DNA of 64,000 bases, taken from contig NC_081851.1 in the NCBI RefSeq assembly GCF_963259705.1, positions 13,924,145 through 13,988,144 on the forward strand. The letters run 5' to 3'. This document shows, piece after piece, positions 10,514 to 22,327 of the stretch. Under the pieces are notes generated by a model. It had not been told where the DNA came from, ran no database searches, and was given only the letters and a program-made list of their open reading frames with translations. The stretch comes from Myotis daubentonii (Eukaryota; Chordata; Mammalia; Chiroptera; Vespertilionidae). The position numbers were made by a program, and so were the translations under genes. The number at the start of each line of letters is the position of its first letter. Within the stretch, counting starts at the first letter, position 1.

Positions 10514-12165
10514 TGAGTTGTGCCATGCCTTGTCTCCCAGCCTTTCCCTCGTTAGTCGCTGGAAGTCTTGTGTTCTTTCAGGTATCCCTCATCTTTCCCC
10601 TGTCCTGCTCTCTGCGCCCATAGTTTTTTGTTTTCATTTTTGTTGTTGTTGTTGTTGTTGTTTTTGCAATACCATGAAATGCTACAACCATGTCCACCCT
10701 CAATTGTTTTAAGTTTCTCATTCAGTGTGGATGCTAAGAATTATAAGCAGAAGAATAGTGATGAAACTAACAGTAACTTGTTAATTTGTTTTTCTCACAA
10801 AATATCAAGTCCACAGTTAGGTGGATCCAGTTTTGAATTCAGCTGCTCAATGATTTCATGCTAATCTCCCAGCATCAAGGAGAGGAAAAACCCTTCTCTT
10901 TGCTATTGTCTTTTATATCAGGGAGGAAAATAGTGTCTCAGAAATCAACTATGATACTCTTGCCTGAACCCTTGGGTAGAACAGGCCGAATTGCAAGGAA
11001 CATGGGGCAGTTTAGTGTCAAACTGCTCCTGAAGGGAGGTGCCTCAGTCCAGGAGGAGGTGGTGAGGGGAAGGGCAGTGGGGACGTGTCAGATGGTGAGC
11101 TTCCTGTTTCTACTGTGAACACTTATGGCCTGTCCATGTCTTCTTTGCGGACTTGTGGTGGAAAGGTGTCCTGAGATTCAGGGATGACTGTTTCACAATT
11201 GTTTCCTAGTATCTTAATCTACTCTGTCCAATACAGTCAATATTAGCCACATACAAGTTTTTAAAAATATGTTTTTATTGATTTCAGAGAGAGGAATTGA
11301 GAGAGATAGAAACCTCAATGATGAGAATCATTGATTGGCTACCCCCTGCACCGCCTCTATGGTTTATCAAGCCTGCAACCCAGGCATGTTCCCTGACTAG
11401 GAGTCCAACTGTGACCTCCTGGATCATGGGTGGATGCTCAACCACTGAGCCACACATAACTTTATAAGATTAAATGTATATTGATTAAAATGAAGTAAAA
11501 TGTAAAATTCACTTAGACATTGGGTTTCCCTTTTTGGATACCTGGGGAGTGCTGTCTTGGTATATAGACCGGCTGGTTTCCATTCACAGCAAATAGAAAT
11601 GAAAGGAATGTGTCTCCCCTCAGAGCAAGTGTGTTCACATGAGAATGAGCACCTTTGGTTGATTCGGCCACATGTGTGCATGGGTCCCTCTTACACAGCT
11701 TGCCGCCTCTGAGATACTCACCTATAGATGGCATTCTTTATCTTTTTTCTTAAAAAGTTTTGACAATGGTTTTAATTTTAATTATAGGTTGCTCCAGTGG
11801 TGTCAGTGAACTATGGCTCTTCCAGTAGAACCCAGGGTGTGTACCTTGTTTCTGTACCATCCTGTGCCAGTGGGACCATTGGCTAAGATGAGTTTGACTG
11901 GTGAGTTAAATTCTGGGATCATTGAGGAAGGGAAAAGATTAAGGAAGAGTTTAGTGGAGGGAGTTGTTTTGAATTATTCCAGTTGCTACCATGCAATGCT
12001 CTTTCTATCTCTAGTGATTTTGAATGTTAACAGCTACACTAGTGGTTGTTGCTGCTCCAATAGCATATCAAGCTACACACTGAGTGAAGTGAAATGTAGC
12101 TCACTAAGTAATTTTTACTTGTAATGAAACCATTTCAAGATGGGAAACAGTGCTTGGAAATTTAA
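10514..12165. repeat. Segmental duplication, unit 2, distal block
   Basis: Copy of 4814-6540. The counterpart of 960-4813, including both 111-bp RalGDS-like exons, is missing here. No open exon recognised. Confidence 0.86.
11262..11455 (-). mobile_element. Ves-type SINE (antisense), duplicate of the 5.6-kb copy
   Basis: Same insertion site as 5555-5800 within the duplicated block: tatgtttttattgatttcagagag to ctcaaccactgagccacac. It is shorter and more decayed. Confidence 0.82.
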
Positions 12166-12225
12166 CCGAGATCCAACAGTCCATGGGCTGGCGCTCTAAC
12201 CACTGAGCCAAGCTAGCTAGGATTT
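12166..12225 (-). mobile_element. Ves-type SINE fragment (antisense)
   Basis: Only the tRNA-like head remains (cagtccatgggctggcgctctaaccactgagccaagc). The equivalent full element lies at 40385-40640 in the paralogous block. Confidence 0.7.
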
Positions 12226-12690
12226 GCCACTCGCTTTTGTATGGCCTGTGAGCTAATAAGTCTTTACATTTTTAAATGATTAAAAACAATTTTTTTAAGA
12301 ATGACATTAAAAAAAAAACTCTATAAAATTCAAAGGACAATGTCCACCAGTAAAGGGTCATTGGAGCACAGCCTTGACCGTTTATTGACAGATGGCCTAG
12401 GATCGCCTCCTGCCCAGCGGCAGCATAGAGTAACTGCACAGAGACTGCATGGGTCAAGCCCTCCATGTTGGCCGTTCTGCCTGCTCCCTGCATGGATGGA
12501 GAGAAAAGCCTCCCAGGTCTGGGTGGGCTGCCAGCACAGTCACTTTCTGGCTAGTGGTTATGTCCCCCATCCAAGCCAGCTCTGCAGCCAGGTGGCGCCA
12601 GCCCCACCCCATCCCTCTCTGTGAAGTTGCTGTCCAGGTCTCTCCTCTGATCCAGGTCCATCTGAGGGGAGAGAGGAAAGAGCGCTCATT
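12226..12690 (-). pseudogene. Duplicated 3' terminal block of the Daple-like gene (copy B)
   Basis: Paralogue of 40641-41100 in the same orientation, sharing ttgccactcgcttttgtatggcc and the terminal exon-like segment. On the minus strand the block opens after ctctcccctc(t)cag with ATGGACCTGGA. Further on there is an AATAAA signal at 12386-12381. A one-base indel just after the ATG puts the two paralogues in different reading frames, so at least one copy is not constrained as protein. Homology to copy A stops abruptly near 12687, about 20 bp upstream of the exon. Confidence 0.65.
12381..12386 (-). terminator. Candidate poly(A) signal AATAAA (copy B)
   Basis: The plus-strand tttatt reads AATAAA on the minus strand. 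The paralogous block has AATAAATAAA at the matching place (40799-40790). Confidence 0.45.
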
Positions 12691-12814
12691 TCACTGAGAA
12701 ATCTGGCAGCACTTCCTTTGCATTTCATGTCCTGACTTCAAGGCTGCCAGGCCCTTCATGTTCTTGGGGAGAATTGCAATGAAACAGTTCCAAATGGCCC
12801 TTGAGTAAAACCCT

Positions 12815-12946
12815 ATTTTCTTGAGCTGACACATGAGTTTCAGAGCCAAGGGCTCAGCTTCCTCATGAGGGAGAAGCCAAATGGTCAGCTCCCCCTGGAG
12901 AAGGCCCTTAGTGTCCATTAAAGTATAATTGTCTTCAATCAGACTG
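12815..12946 (-). pseudogene. Daple-like early coiled-coil exon, degenerate copy 2
   Basis: The minus-strand reading contains LIEDNYTLMDTKGLLQGEL and then LALKLMCQLKKI. This parallels the Daple/girdin segment [19 protein letters not shown]...[12 protein letters not shown]. The open frame runs on into unrelated sequence and no donor is evident. It is a second copy of the exon at 13741-13854 but lies 3' of the exon that should follow it, so the local exon order is scrambled. Confidence 0.6.
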
Positions 12947-12975
12947 CATCCACGGCACCAGCGGCTGCTGCCTAC

Positions 12976-13101
12976 CCTCTGACAGCTGCTCCAGCTCCCA
13001 GCACAGGTGGGCGGACTCCTCCACATTCTGCCCCTGTGCAGTCTTGAGGGCCAAGTTCTTTTCCTGCAGCTCTCAAGGTGTTTCTGGTCTGTGTCCTGGC
13101 C
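12976..13101 (-). pseudogene. Daple-like early coiled-coil exon with frameshift
   Basis: The acceptor catacag|GGC starts GQDTDQKHLE. After a one-base deletion the frame moves to LQEKNLALKTAQGQNVEESA followed by HLCWELEQLS. Daple has RDTDKKRIEELLEENMVLE...[20 protein letters not shown], so the match is clear on both sides of the frameshift. The donor gtaggc follows at 12975. This is the exon expected directly after 13741-13854, so these two remain collinear. Confidence 0.75.
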
Positions 13102-13740
13102 CTGTATGTGCAGGAAGGGGGGGTGTGAGGATGCGGACTGGGGCACGCTCTGGACAGGCCCCAGCCCGCATGCATCTGTCCTCATTCCCCCAGGATGAAG
13201 GACCTCCATGCCCCTGCCTACTTCCCAAAACACAGCTGCACAGAAATGACTCCAACAAATAGCCCTGCTGTGAGACTTACAACCACTAGAAGGGATGCTG
13301 ACCCAGTGACCTAGGGGATGAAGACACCCAAAATCTCTGAGGGGTGTCTGAACAAAGTGACGTACAGCGCAGGGCTTTAGAGCAAGTGCTATGGTGACGG
13401 CAGCTCTGTGGCCCCTTAGCAGGCCTAACGCCTTGGAAAGGCCATAGGGACTCACATCACAGCTCAATCCACATCATAAACGCCAGGGAGACCCTTTTTG
13501 CAAAAGAGGCCCAATCCCTCCATCCTCACAGGAAAGCAACACAGCATCAGGCCCTCTCTGTGATGGAGCCTTCAGTGGTGCCCACTCAAGCCACTGAGCT
13601 TAGCAAGCGACTCTCCGCCATCAGCGAGTCACTGTGCCGGCGGCAGCACCGACCCAGTAGCTGAACATCAGAGAAGGGCACAACATGAACCGAAAACTGC
13701 CCCCATCTACGTTACACTTGGGAACAACAGCCTGTCTTAC

Positions 13741-13854
13741 CAAATGTAGGTGGCGCAGCTTTGATTTCAGTTGCACGTTCTCCTCCTCAAGCTCGTACAG
13801 CTTATTGACCTGGGACCAAGCGACCGTCAGCTGCTCCTGGAGAAGGCTCTTGGT
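13741..13854 (-). pseudogene. Daple-like early coiled-coil exon, copy 1
   Basis: The peptide is TKSLLQEQLTVAWSQVNKLY, continuing ELEEENVQLKSKLRHLHL. The match is Daple [38 protein letters not shown], and it ends at a proper donor (CATTTG|gtaaga). The body is open but no good acceptor is visible upstream; an in-frame TAA lies three codons 5' of the homologous start. In intact Daple this segment lies several hundred residues N-terminal to the repeat exon, yet here it sits downstream of the repeat array. Confidence 0.75.
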
Positions 13855-13869
13855 GTGAGGTTAAGGCCC

Positions 13870-15780
13870 CTGGTCATCACGATGGCTCTTCCAGGCACCT
13901 GGGACCAAACCAACAACCTAGGGATGACACTGCTGCAGTGGGAAGTCCTATCTCCGCTTTTGAGCCCCTGCCCTTCTCCATTAGGCCAGGCAGATGGAAA
14001 AATCCCCGAAGCAAGACACTATTTAAATTCGGGAAGGCTGTCTGGCACGTACAGCTTCAGGTGGTTGGAAGAGTGCACCTGCTGACAGGTATGAGACTTG
14101 CCTGAGCCCCTTTCCTTAATAAGGAAGGGGTGGGGCTGAGAGTCTGTTCTGGGTTTGAGGGCTGAGGCTAGGCCTCTCACAGTCACTCCACTGATCTGGG
14201 TTCTGGAACAATATTCAGAGGAGCTCTTGTTCAATACGCAGTTCCTATTTGAACATTTCACACACCTACTCTCAGCAGTTTCCTGGAAATGAGGGGTCTG
14301 TAAGACACAACAAGTACTATGGCCTCTGTGTGTCAGGCACATGCTGAGTGTGGAACACAATGGCTGGGCCCTCAAAGTCCCCCCCCCCCCACACACACAC
14401 AGGAGGAGTCCACTGCACTTACTCCTGTCCCAGTGCCCAGCACGCACAGGGAAGCCATTCAGCTCGTTCCCCTCATCCCTGGTCCTCCCCTCCAGATTCC
14501 TCCCAGCGCCACTCATGTCTTAGGGGGCTGAGTCTCCCCTGAATGCCCTCACAGTTTGCGAGCACCGATACACGCTGATGTGTCTGTTTCTCTTGGGGAG
14601 CAGTTTTCCAAGGCTTGCCCCACTCATGGGTTCTAACACCTGGGAGATGGGCCAGTAGCTCCTGCTTATGCACATGTTCATTTCCCCGCACGGGCCTGAA
14701 CCCCAGATTCTCGGTATAGGGGAAACCATGCACCTACCACCAGTGGACATGGTTCTGGTCAAAGCCTGGCAGCGGGAAGGGTTTGGTCAGTGACTCTGGC
14801 TTCACCTGGCAGCCCCCTCTCTGCCTGTCCCTGGCCCTGCACTAGGTGCTCTCTGTCTCTGCCACATTCACTCTTCACAACAGCCCCCAGAGGGAGGCAG
14901 GGACAGTCCGTTCCTACACACGAAGAGGCTGACTTGGGTCAATTAAGGAATGAGCCCCAAGTCACAAAGCCAGCCAGGGGTGAAGCTGGGCTGGAACTCA
15001 GGATGGAGAGCTCCAGACCTGTGTCTCTCCACTGCCCTCAGCAGCCTGCACCCCATCCTTATGGAGCCTGCGTGGTTAAGGAGCCCCGACTAGTATCAGC
15101 GATGTGAGCTGGAGCACATGGAGGGGCTTCACGCAGGAAGAAGGCCCAGCTCTCCCTCTTTGGCCACTGCCCCCAGCATTCTGAACTAGTGTTCCAGCCG
15201 GTCTACCCACCACTGGTGATACTCACCAGTATCACCATAATCCCAGGCCCTGAGCTCCCATTACACAGCCTGCCCCTTCGCCCTTACAACCAACTCCTAA
15301 CCAGCCTTTAAAACCCAGCCGGAATTGCACCCTCTGAGTAGGACTTCAGCTCCACTCTGTCCCACCCACTGAGTCAGATGCTGGGCACCCAGAGTGCGTA
15401 CTATGAGGCAACACTAAGCTGGCCTGTCCCCCACCCCAAGGCTAGTCCTGCAGGACAGGCCTGTGCACTTCTGTTCTCACGGGGCCCCCAGAAGTGTTCA
15501 GAGACCCTTGTCAGCTGAACCACACCATGAGGGGGAGTCAGAGGTGCCATGTGAGTTGGGTCCTGACAGACCTGGGGAAAGGCAGGGATGGACAAGTGTC
15601 CAGAAGCAGAGTACAGCATGGAACGAAATGATTTATAGCTACTCTTCCAAGGTGCCTCAGTTTTCTGGGGGTGTCAGCCTTCCCCATGTATTAGGCAGCA
15701 GAAACATCTAAACCTGCTTTGCACACCCCACCACCGCAGAAGTGAGAGAGACCAGACCCCGAGAAGCTGTGCCTGGGTCC
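13870..15780. other. No recognised gene
   Basis: GC-moderate intron-like sequence with a (C)n(AC)n run near 14381-14400. ORFs on both strands are short and unrelated to the flanking families. No clear mobile element. Confidence 0.5.
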
Positions 15781-15784
15781 TAAA

Positions 15785-18700
15785 GTGGCAAAGGCTCCTC
15801 TTGCTCCCCCTTCAGTCCCTCAGACAGGGTGTGCCAGTGGTTCACCTCCAGCTGTGTGTCCTTCAGAGAGGTTTCAACCTCCTTGGTATGGGTCTGCAGC
15901 TCCTCCTGCTCACCCTTCAGTCCCTAGTACAGGGCCGGCCAGTGGTTCACCTCTAGCTTAGTGTCATTCAGGGAGGTTAGCACCTCCTTGGTGTGGGTCT
16001 ACAGCTCTTCCTGCTCCCTTCTAAGTCCCTAGTACAGGGCCTGCCAGTGGTTCACCTCCATCCAGCTGTGTTTTGTACAGAGAGGTTTGCAGGTTACTGG
16101 TGTGGGTCTGCAATTCCTCCTGCTCCCCCTTCAGTCCCATGTACATGGCCTGCCAGCGGTTCACCTCTAGCTTCGTTTCGTTCAGGGAGGTTTGCACCTC
16201 CTTAGTATGGATCTGAAGTTCCTACAGCTCCCCCTTCAGTCCCTCGGACAGTGCCTGACAGTGGCTCACCTCCAGCTAGTGTCAGTCAGGGAGGTTACCA
16301 CCTCCTTGGTGTGGGTCTGCAGCTCCTGTTTTGCTGTCCCTCATGCCCTTTGAACTGGGTGTGCCCGCAGTTCACCTCCAGCTATGTTTCGTTCAGAGAG
16401 GTTTGCAGCCAATTGCTGTGGGTCTGAAGCTCTTCCTGCTCCCCCCTCTGTCCCTTGGACAGGGCCTGCCAGCGGGGTTCACCTCAAGCTGCCTGTCATA
16501 TAGGGAGGTTTGCAGCTCCGTGGTGTAGATCTGCAGGTCCTCATGCTTCTCCCTCAGCCAGTTTCATTGGGCCTGCCCGCGGTTCACCTCCAGCTTTGTT
16601 TCATACAGGGAGGATAGCACCTCTTTTTCGTGGGTCTGCAGCTCCTGCTGCTGCCTCTTCAGCCCTTTAAACTGGGGCTGCCAGCAGTTCCCCTCCTGCT
16701 GCTGTCATTCAGGGAGGTTTGTAGCTCCGTGGTGTAGATCTGCAGCTACTCCTGTTCCTCCTTCGGCCAGTTGCACAGGGCTTGCTAGCAGTTCACCTCT
16801 GGCTGTGTGTCCTTCACAGAGGTAAGCATCTTCTTGTTGAGGGTCTGCAGCTCCTCCTGCTGCCCCCTCAGTCCCTTGTCCGGGGCCTGCCAGTGGTTTA
16901 CTTCTAGCTTCCTGCTGTTCAGGGATGGTTGCACCTCCTTGCAGTGGGTGTGCAGCTCCTCCTGCTCCCCCTTCAGTCCCTCTTAGAAGGCTTCCAGCGG
17001 TTCACGTCTAGCTTCGTGCGGTTCAGGCAGGGTTGCAGCTTCTTGGTGTGGGTCTGCAGCTCCTGCTGTTGCCCCTTCAGCCCTTTAAACTGGGCCTCCC
17101 AGCGGTTCACCTCAAGCTGCCTTTCATAGAGGGAGGTTTGCAGCTCCTTGGTGTAGATCTGCAGCTCTTCCTGTTCCTCCCTATGACAGTTGCACTGGGC
17201 GTGCCAGCAGTTCACCTCCAGCTGTGTTTCCTTCAGAGAGGTTTGCAGCTTACTGGTGTGGGTCTGCAGCTTTTCCTTCTCCCCCTTCAGTCCCTTGTAC
17301 AGGGCCTGCCAACAGTTCAGGTCTAGCTGTGTTTCCTTCAGGGAGGTTAGCACCTCCTTGGTGTGGGTCTGCAGCTCCTGTTTTGCTGTCCCTCATGCCC
17401 TTTGAACTGGGTGTGCCAGCAGTCCACCTCCAGCTGTGTTTCATTCAGAGAGGTGTGAAGCTTCTTGGTGTGGGTCAGCAGCTATTCCTACTCCGCCCTC
17501 AGTCCCTTGTATAGGGCCTGCCAGCGGTTCTCCTCTAGCCTTGTACTGTTCAGGAAGGTTTTCAGCTTCTTGGTGGGGTCTGTAGCTCCTCCTGCTCCCC
17601 CTTCTGTCCCTTGTACTGGGCCTGCCAATGGTTCACCTCAAGCTTAGTGTCATTCAGGGATGTTAGCACCTCCTTGGTGTGGGTGTGCAGCTTCTGTTGG
17701 TGCCCCTTAAGCCCTTTGACCTGGGCCTGCCAGCAGTTCCCCTTCAGCCGCTGTCATTCAGGGAGGTTTGCAGCTCCTTGGTGTAGATCTGCAGCTCCTC
17801 CTACTCCCTCAGCCATGTGCTCTGGGCTGGCCAGCAGTTTAGCTCCAGCTGTGTGCCTTCAGGGAGGTCTGTTGCATCTTGGTGTAGGTTTCAGATCCTC
17901 CTGCTCCCCGTTCAGTCCCTCATACAGGGCCTGCCAGCGGTTCACCTCTAGCTTCCAGTTGTTCAGGGAGTTTTGCACCTCCTTGGTGTGGGTCTGCAGC
18001 TCTTCCTGCTCTCCCTACAGTCCCTCATAAAGGGCTTGTCAGAGGTTCACCTTCAGGTGCCTGTCATTCAATGAGGTTTGCAGCTCCTTGGTGTAGATCT
18101 GCAGCTCCTCCTGCTCCTCCCTCAGCCAGTTGTGCTCTGTGGGCCAGCAGTTCACCTCCAGCTGTGTGCCATTCAGGGAGGTTTGCAGCTTGTTGGTGCG
18201 TGTCTGTAGCTCCTCCTGCTCCCTCTTCAGTCCCTTGTACAAGGTCTGCCAGCGGTTCTCTAGCTTCCTGTCCTTCAGGGAGGTTTGCACCTCCTTGTTG
18301 TGGGTCTGAGACTCCTATTCCTGCCTCAGCCAGTTGCACTGGGCCCGCAAGCAGTTCACCTCTAGCTTCGTGTCGTTCAGGGAGGTTTGCACCTCCTTAG
18401 AGTGGGTCTGCAGCTCCTCCTGTTGCCCCTTCAGCCCCTTGAACTGGGCCTGTCAGCAGTTCACCTCCATTTGCCTGTCATTCAATGAGGTTTGCAGTTT
18501 CTTGTTATAGATCTGCATCTCCTGCTCTTCTCTCAGCCAATGGCACTGGGCAGGCCAGTGGTTCACCTCTAGTTTCGTGTCGTTCAGAGAGGTTTGCTCC
18601 TCCTTGGTGTGGGTCTGAAGCTTTTCCTGCTCTCCCGAAAGTCCCTCGTATAGGGCCTGTCAGAGGTTGACCGTCAGCTGCCTGTCATTCAATGAGGTTT

Positions 18701-21700
18701 GCAGTACCTCGGTATAGATCTGCAGCTCCTCCTGCTCCTCCCTCAGCCAATTGCACTGGGCAGGCCAGCAGATTACTTCTAGCTGTGTGCCTTTCAGGGA
18801 GGATTGCAGCTTTTTCCTGTAGGTCTGTAGCTCCTCCTGCTCCCCCTTCAGTCCCTAGTACAGGGCATGCCAGAGGTTCACCTCTAGATTCTTGGAGTTA
18901 AGGGAGGTTTGGACCTCCTTGCTGTGTTTCTGCAGCTCCTCCTGCTGCCCATTCAGCCCCTTGAACTGGGCCTGACAGCGGATCGCCTCCATTTGCCTGT
19001 CATTCAATGAGGTTTGCAGTTCCTGGGTGTAGATCTGCAGCTACCCCTGCTGCGCATTCAGCCCCTTGAACTGGAACTTCCAGCGGATCACCTCCATTTG
19101 CCTGATATTCAGTGAGATTTGATGTCCCTGGGTGTAGATATGAAGGTACTCCTGCTGCACATTCAGCCCCTTGAACTGGGCTTGCCAGCGGATCACCTCC
19201 ATTTGCCGGTCATTCAATGAGGTTTGCAGTTCCTGGGTGTAGATGTGCAGCTCCTCCTGCTGCCCATTCAGCCCCTTGAACTGGGCCTGACAGCAGATCA
19301 CCTCCATTTGCCGGTCATTCAATGAGGTTTGCAGTTCCTAGGTTTAATATCTGCAGCTGCTCGTGCTGCCCATTCAGGCCCTTGAACTGGGCCTCCTAGC
19401 GGATCACCTCCATTTGCCTGTCATTCAGAGAGTTTTGAAGTTCCTGGGTGTAGATCTGCAGCTCCTTCTGCTGCCCATTCAGCCAATGGAACATGGACTC
19501 CCAGGAGATCAACTCCATTTAGCTGTCATTCAGTGAGGTTTGCAGTTCCTGGATGTAGATCTGAAGCTCCCCCTGTTGACCATTCAGCCCCTTGAACTGG
19601 GCTTGCCAGTGGATCACCTCCATTTGCCTGTCATTCAATGAGGTTTGCAGTTCCTGGGTGTAGATCTGCAGCTCCTCCTGCTGCCCATTCAGACAGTTGC
19701 ACTAGAATGCAAGCAGTTAACCTCCATTTGCCTGTCATTCAGTGAGCTTTGCAGTTCCTGGGTGTAGATCTGCAGCTCCCCCTATTGACCATGCAGCCTC
19801 TTGAACTCGGCCTGCCAGTGGATCACTTCCATTTGCCTGTGATTCAATGAGGTTTGCAGTTACTGGGTGTAGATCTGCAGCTCCTCCTGCTGCCCATTCA
19901 CCCCCTTCAACTGGGCCTGCCAGCGGATCACCTCCATTTGCCTGTCATTCCATGAGGTTTGCAGTTCCTGGGTGTAGATCTGCAGCTCCTCCTGCTCCTC
20001 GCTCAGCCAGTTGCACTGGGCAGACAAACACTTTACCTCCAGCTGTGTACCTATCAGGGCAGTTTGCACCCCCTTGGTGTGGTTCTCCAGCTCCAACTCT
20101 TCCTCTCTTAACCAGCTGCACTAAGAATGCAAGAAGTTTACCTCCTTTTGTCTGTCATTCAATGAGGTTTGCAGTTCCTGGGTGTAGATCTGCAGCTCCT
20201 CCTGCTTCTCCCTCAGCCAATTGCACTGGGCAGTCCAGCATTTTACCGCCTGAAGGGCAGTTTGCACCCCCTTGGTGTGGGTCTCCAGTTCCTTCTCTTC
20301 ATCTCTTAGCCAGTTGCACTAAGAATGTTAGCAGTTAACCTCCTTTTGCCTGTCATTCAGTGAGGTTTGCAGTTCCTGGGTGTAGATCTGCAGCTCCCCC
20401 TGTTGACCATTCAGCCCCTTGAACTGGGCCTGCCAGGGGATCACCTCCATTTGCCTGTCATTCAATGAGTTTTGCAGTTCCTGGGTGTAGCTCTGAAGGT
20501 ACACCTGCTGCCCATTCAGCCCCTTGAACTGGGCTTGACAGGGGATCACCTCCATTTGCCTGCCATTCAATTAGGTTTGCAGTTCCTGAGTGTAGATCTG
20601 CAGCTCATCCTGCTGCCCATTCAGCCAGTTCCACTAAGAATGCAAGCAGTTAACCTCCATTTGCCTGTCATTCAATGAGGTTTGCAGTTCCTGGGTGTAG
20701 ATCTGCAGGTCCTCCTGCTTCTCCCTTAGCCAATTGCACTGGGCAGGCCAACACTTTACCACCAGCTATGTGCCTTTCAGGGCAGTTTGCACCCCCTTGG
20801 TGTGGGTCTCCAACTCCTACTTTCCTCTCTTAGCCAGTTGCACTAAGAATGGAAGCAGTTAACCTCCATTTGCCTGTCATTCAATGAGGTTTGCAGTTCC
20901 TGGGTGTAGATCTGCAGCTCCTCCTGCTCCTCGCTCAGCCAGTTGCACTGGGCAGACAAACACTTTACCTCCAGCTGTGTGCCTATCAGGGCAGTTTGCA
21001 CCCCCTTGATGTGGTTCTCCAGCTCCAACTCTTCCTCTCTTAGCCAGCTGAACTAAGAATGCAAGCAGTTAACCTCCTTTTGTCTGTCATTCAATGATGT
21101 TTGCAGTTCCTGGGTGTAGATCTGCAGCTCCTCCTGCTTCTCCCTCAGCCAATTGCACTGGGCAGGCCAGCACTTTACCGCCAGCTGTGTGCCCTTCAGG
21201 GCAGTTTGCACCACCTTGGTGTGGGTCTCGAGCTCCTTCTCTTCCTCTCTTAGCCAGTTGCACTAAGTATGCAAGCAGTTAACCTCCATTTGCCTGTCAT
21301 TCAGTGAGTTTTGCAGTTCCTGGGTGTAGATCTGCAGCTCCCCCTGTTGACCATTCAGCCCCTTGAACTGGGCCTTCCAGGGGATCACCTCCAGTTGCCT
21401 GTCATTCAGTGAGGTTTGCAGTTCCTGGGTGTAGATCTGCCGCTCCTCCTGCTTCTCCCTCAGCCAATTGCACTGGGCAGGCCAGCACTTTACTGCCAGG
21501 TGTGTGCCCTTCAGGGCAGTTTGCACCCCCTTGGTGTGGGTCTCGAGCTCCTACTCTTCCTCTCTTAGCCAGTTGCACTAAGAATGTAAGCAGTTAACCT
21601 CCACTTGCCTGTAATTCCATGAGGTTTGCAGTTCCTGGGTGTGGATCTGAAGCTCCTCCTTCTGCCCATTCAGGCAGTTGCACTAAGAATGCAAGCAGTT

Positions 21701-22315
21701 ATCCTCTATTTGCCTGTCATTCAATGAAGTTTGCAGTTCCTGGGTGTAGATCTACAGCTCCTCTTGATGCCCATTCAGCCCCTTGAACTGGGCCTTCCAG
21801 TGGATCACCTCCATTTGCCTGTCATTCAATGAGGTTTGCAGTTTCTTGGTGTAGATCTGCAGCTCCTCCTGCTTCTCCCTCAGCCTATTGCACTGGGCAG
21901 GCCAGCACTCTACCGCCAGGTGTGTGCCCTTCAGGGAAGTTTGCACCCCCTTGGTGTGGGTCTCCAGCTCCAACTCTTCCTCTCTTAGCCAGCTGCACTA
22001 AGAATGCAAGTAGTCAACCTCTTTTTGCCTGCCATTCAATGAGGTTTGCGGTTCCTGGGTGTAGACCTGCAGCTCCTCCTGCTCCTTGCTCAGCCAATTG
22101 CACTGGGCAGACAAACACTTTACCTCCAGCTGTGTGCCTTTCAGGCAATTTGCACCCCCTGGTGTGGGTCTCCAGCTCAAACTCTTCCTCTATTAGCCAG
22201 TTGTACTAAGAATGGAAGCCATTAACCTCCCTTTGTCTGTCATTCAATGAGTTTTGCCATTCCTGTGTGTAATTTTGTAACTCCTCAGGCTGCCCATTGA
22301 GCCCCTTTATACTGA
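15785..22315 (-). repeat. Giant tandem array derived from a Daple-like coiled-coil exon (~105 bp unit)
   Basis: On the minus strand the unit reads roughly [20 protein letters not shown] followed by [15 protein letters not shown]: 35 residues, or exactly five heptads. It matches the repeat unit in the exon at 59358-59649. With a length of about 6.5 kb there are about 60 units. Two zones are visible. The 15.8-18.9 kb units are heterogeneous and close to the exon (EVNRW, LKGE). The 18.9-22.3 kb units are more uniform (SLNDRQMEVI, LNGQQEELQIYTQ) and mixed with a second type (KGVQTAL, QCNWL). Stops and frameshifts occur throughout; the longest open run is about 126 residues (17353-16973). No splice sites or intervening introns are evident, so it is one expanded exon, now a coding-derived minisatellite. 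Confidence 0.9.
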
Positions 22316-22327
22316 TAGCAGATACTC

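Noticed and set aside
12691..13467. 258-codon minus-strand ORF as a single gene
   Set aside because: It runs through two Daple-like exons, their intron and splice sites in changing frames. The real homology is split and frameshifted.
15785..22315. CRISPR array or centromeric satellite
   Set aside because: Units are contiguous with no unique spacers, the DNA is mammalian, and the unit matches a coiled-coil exon.
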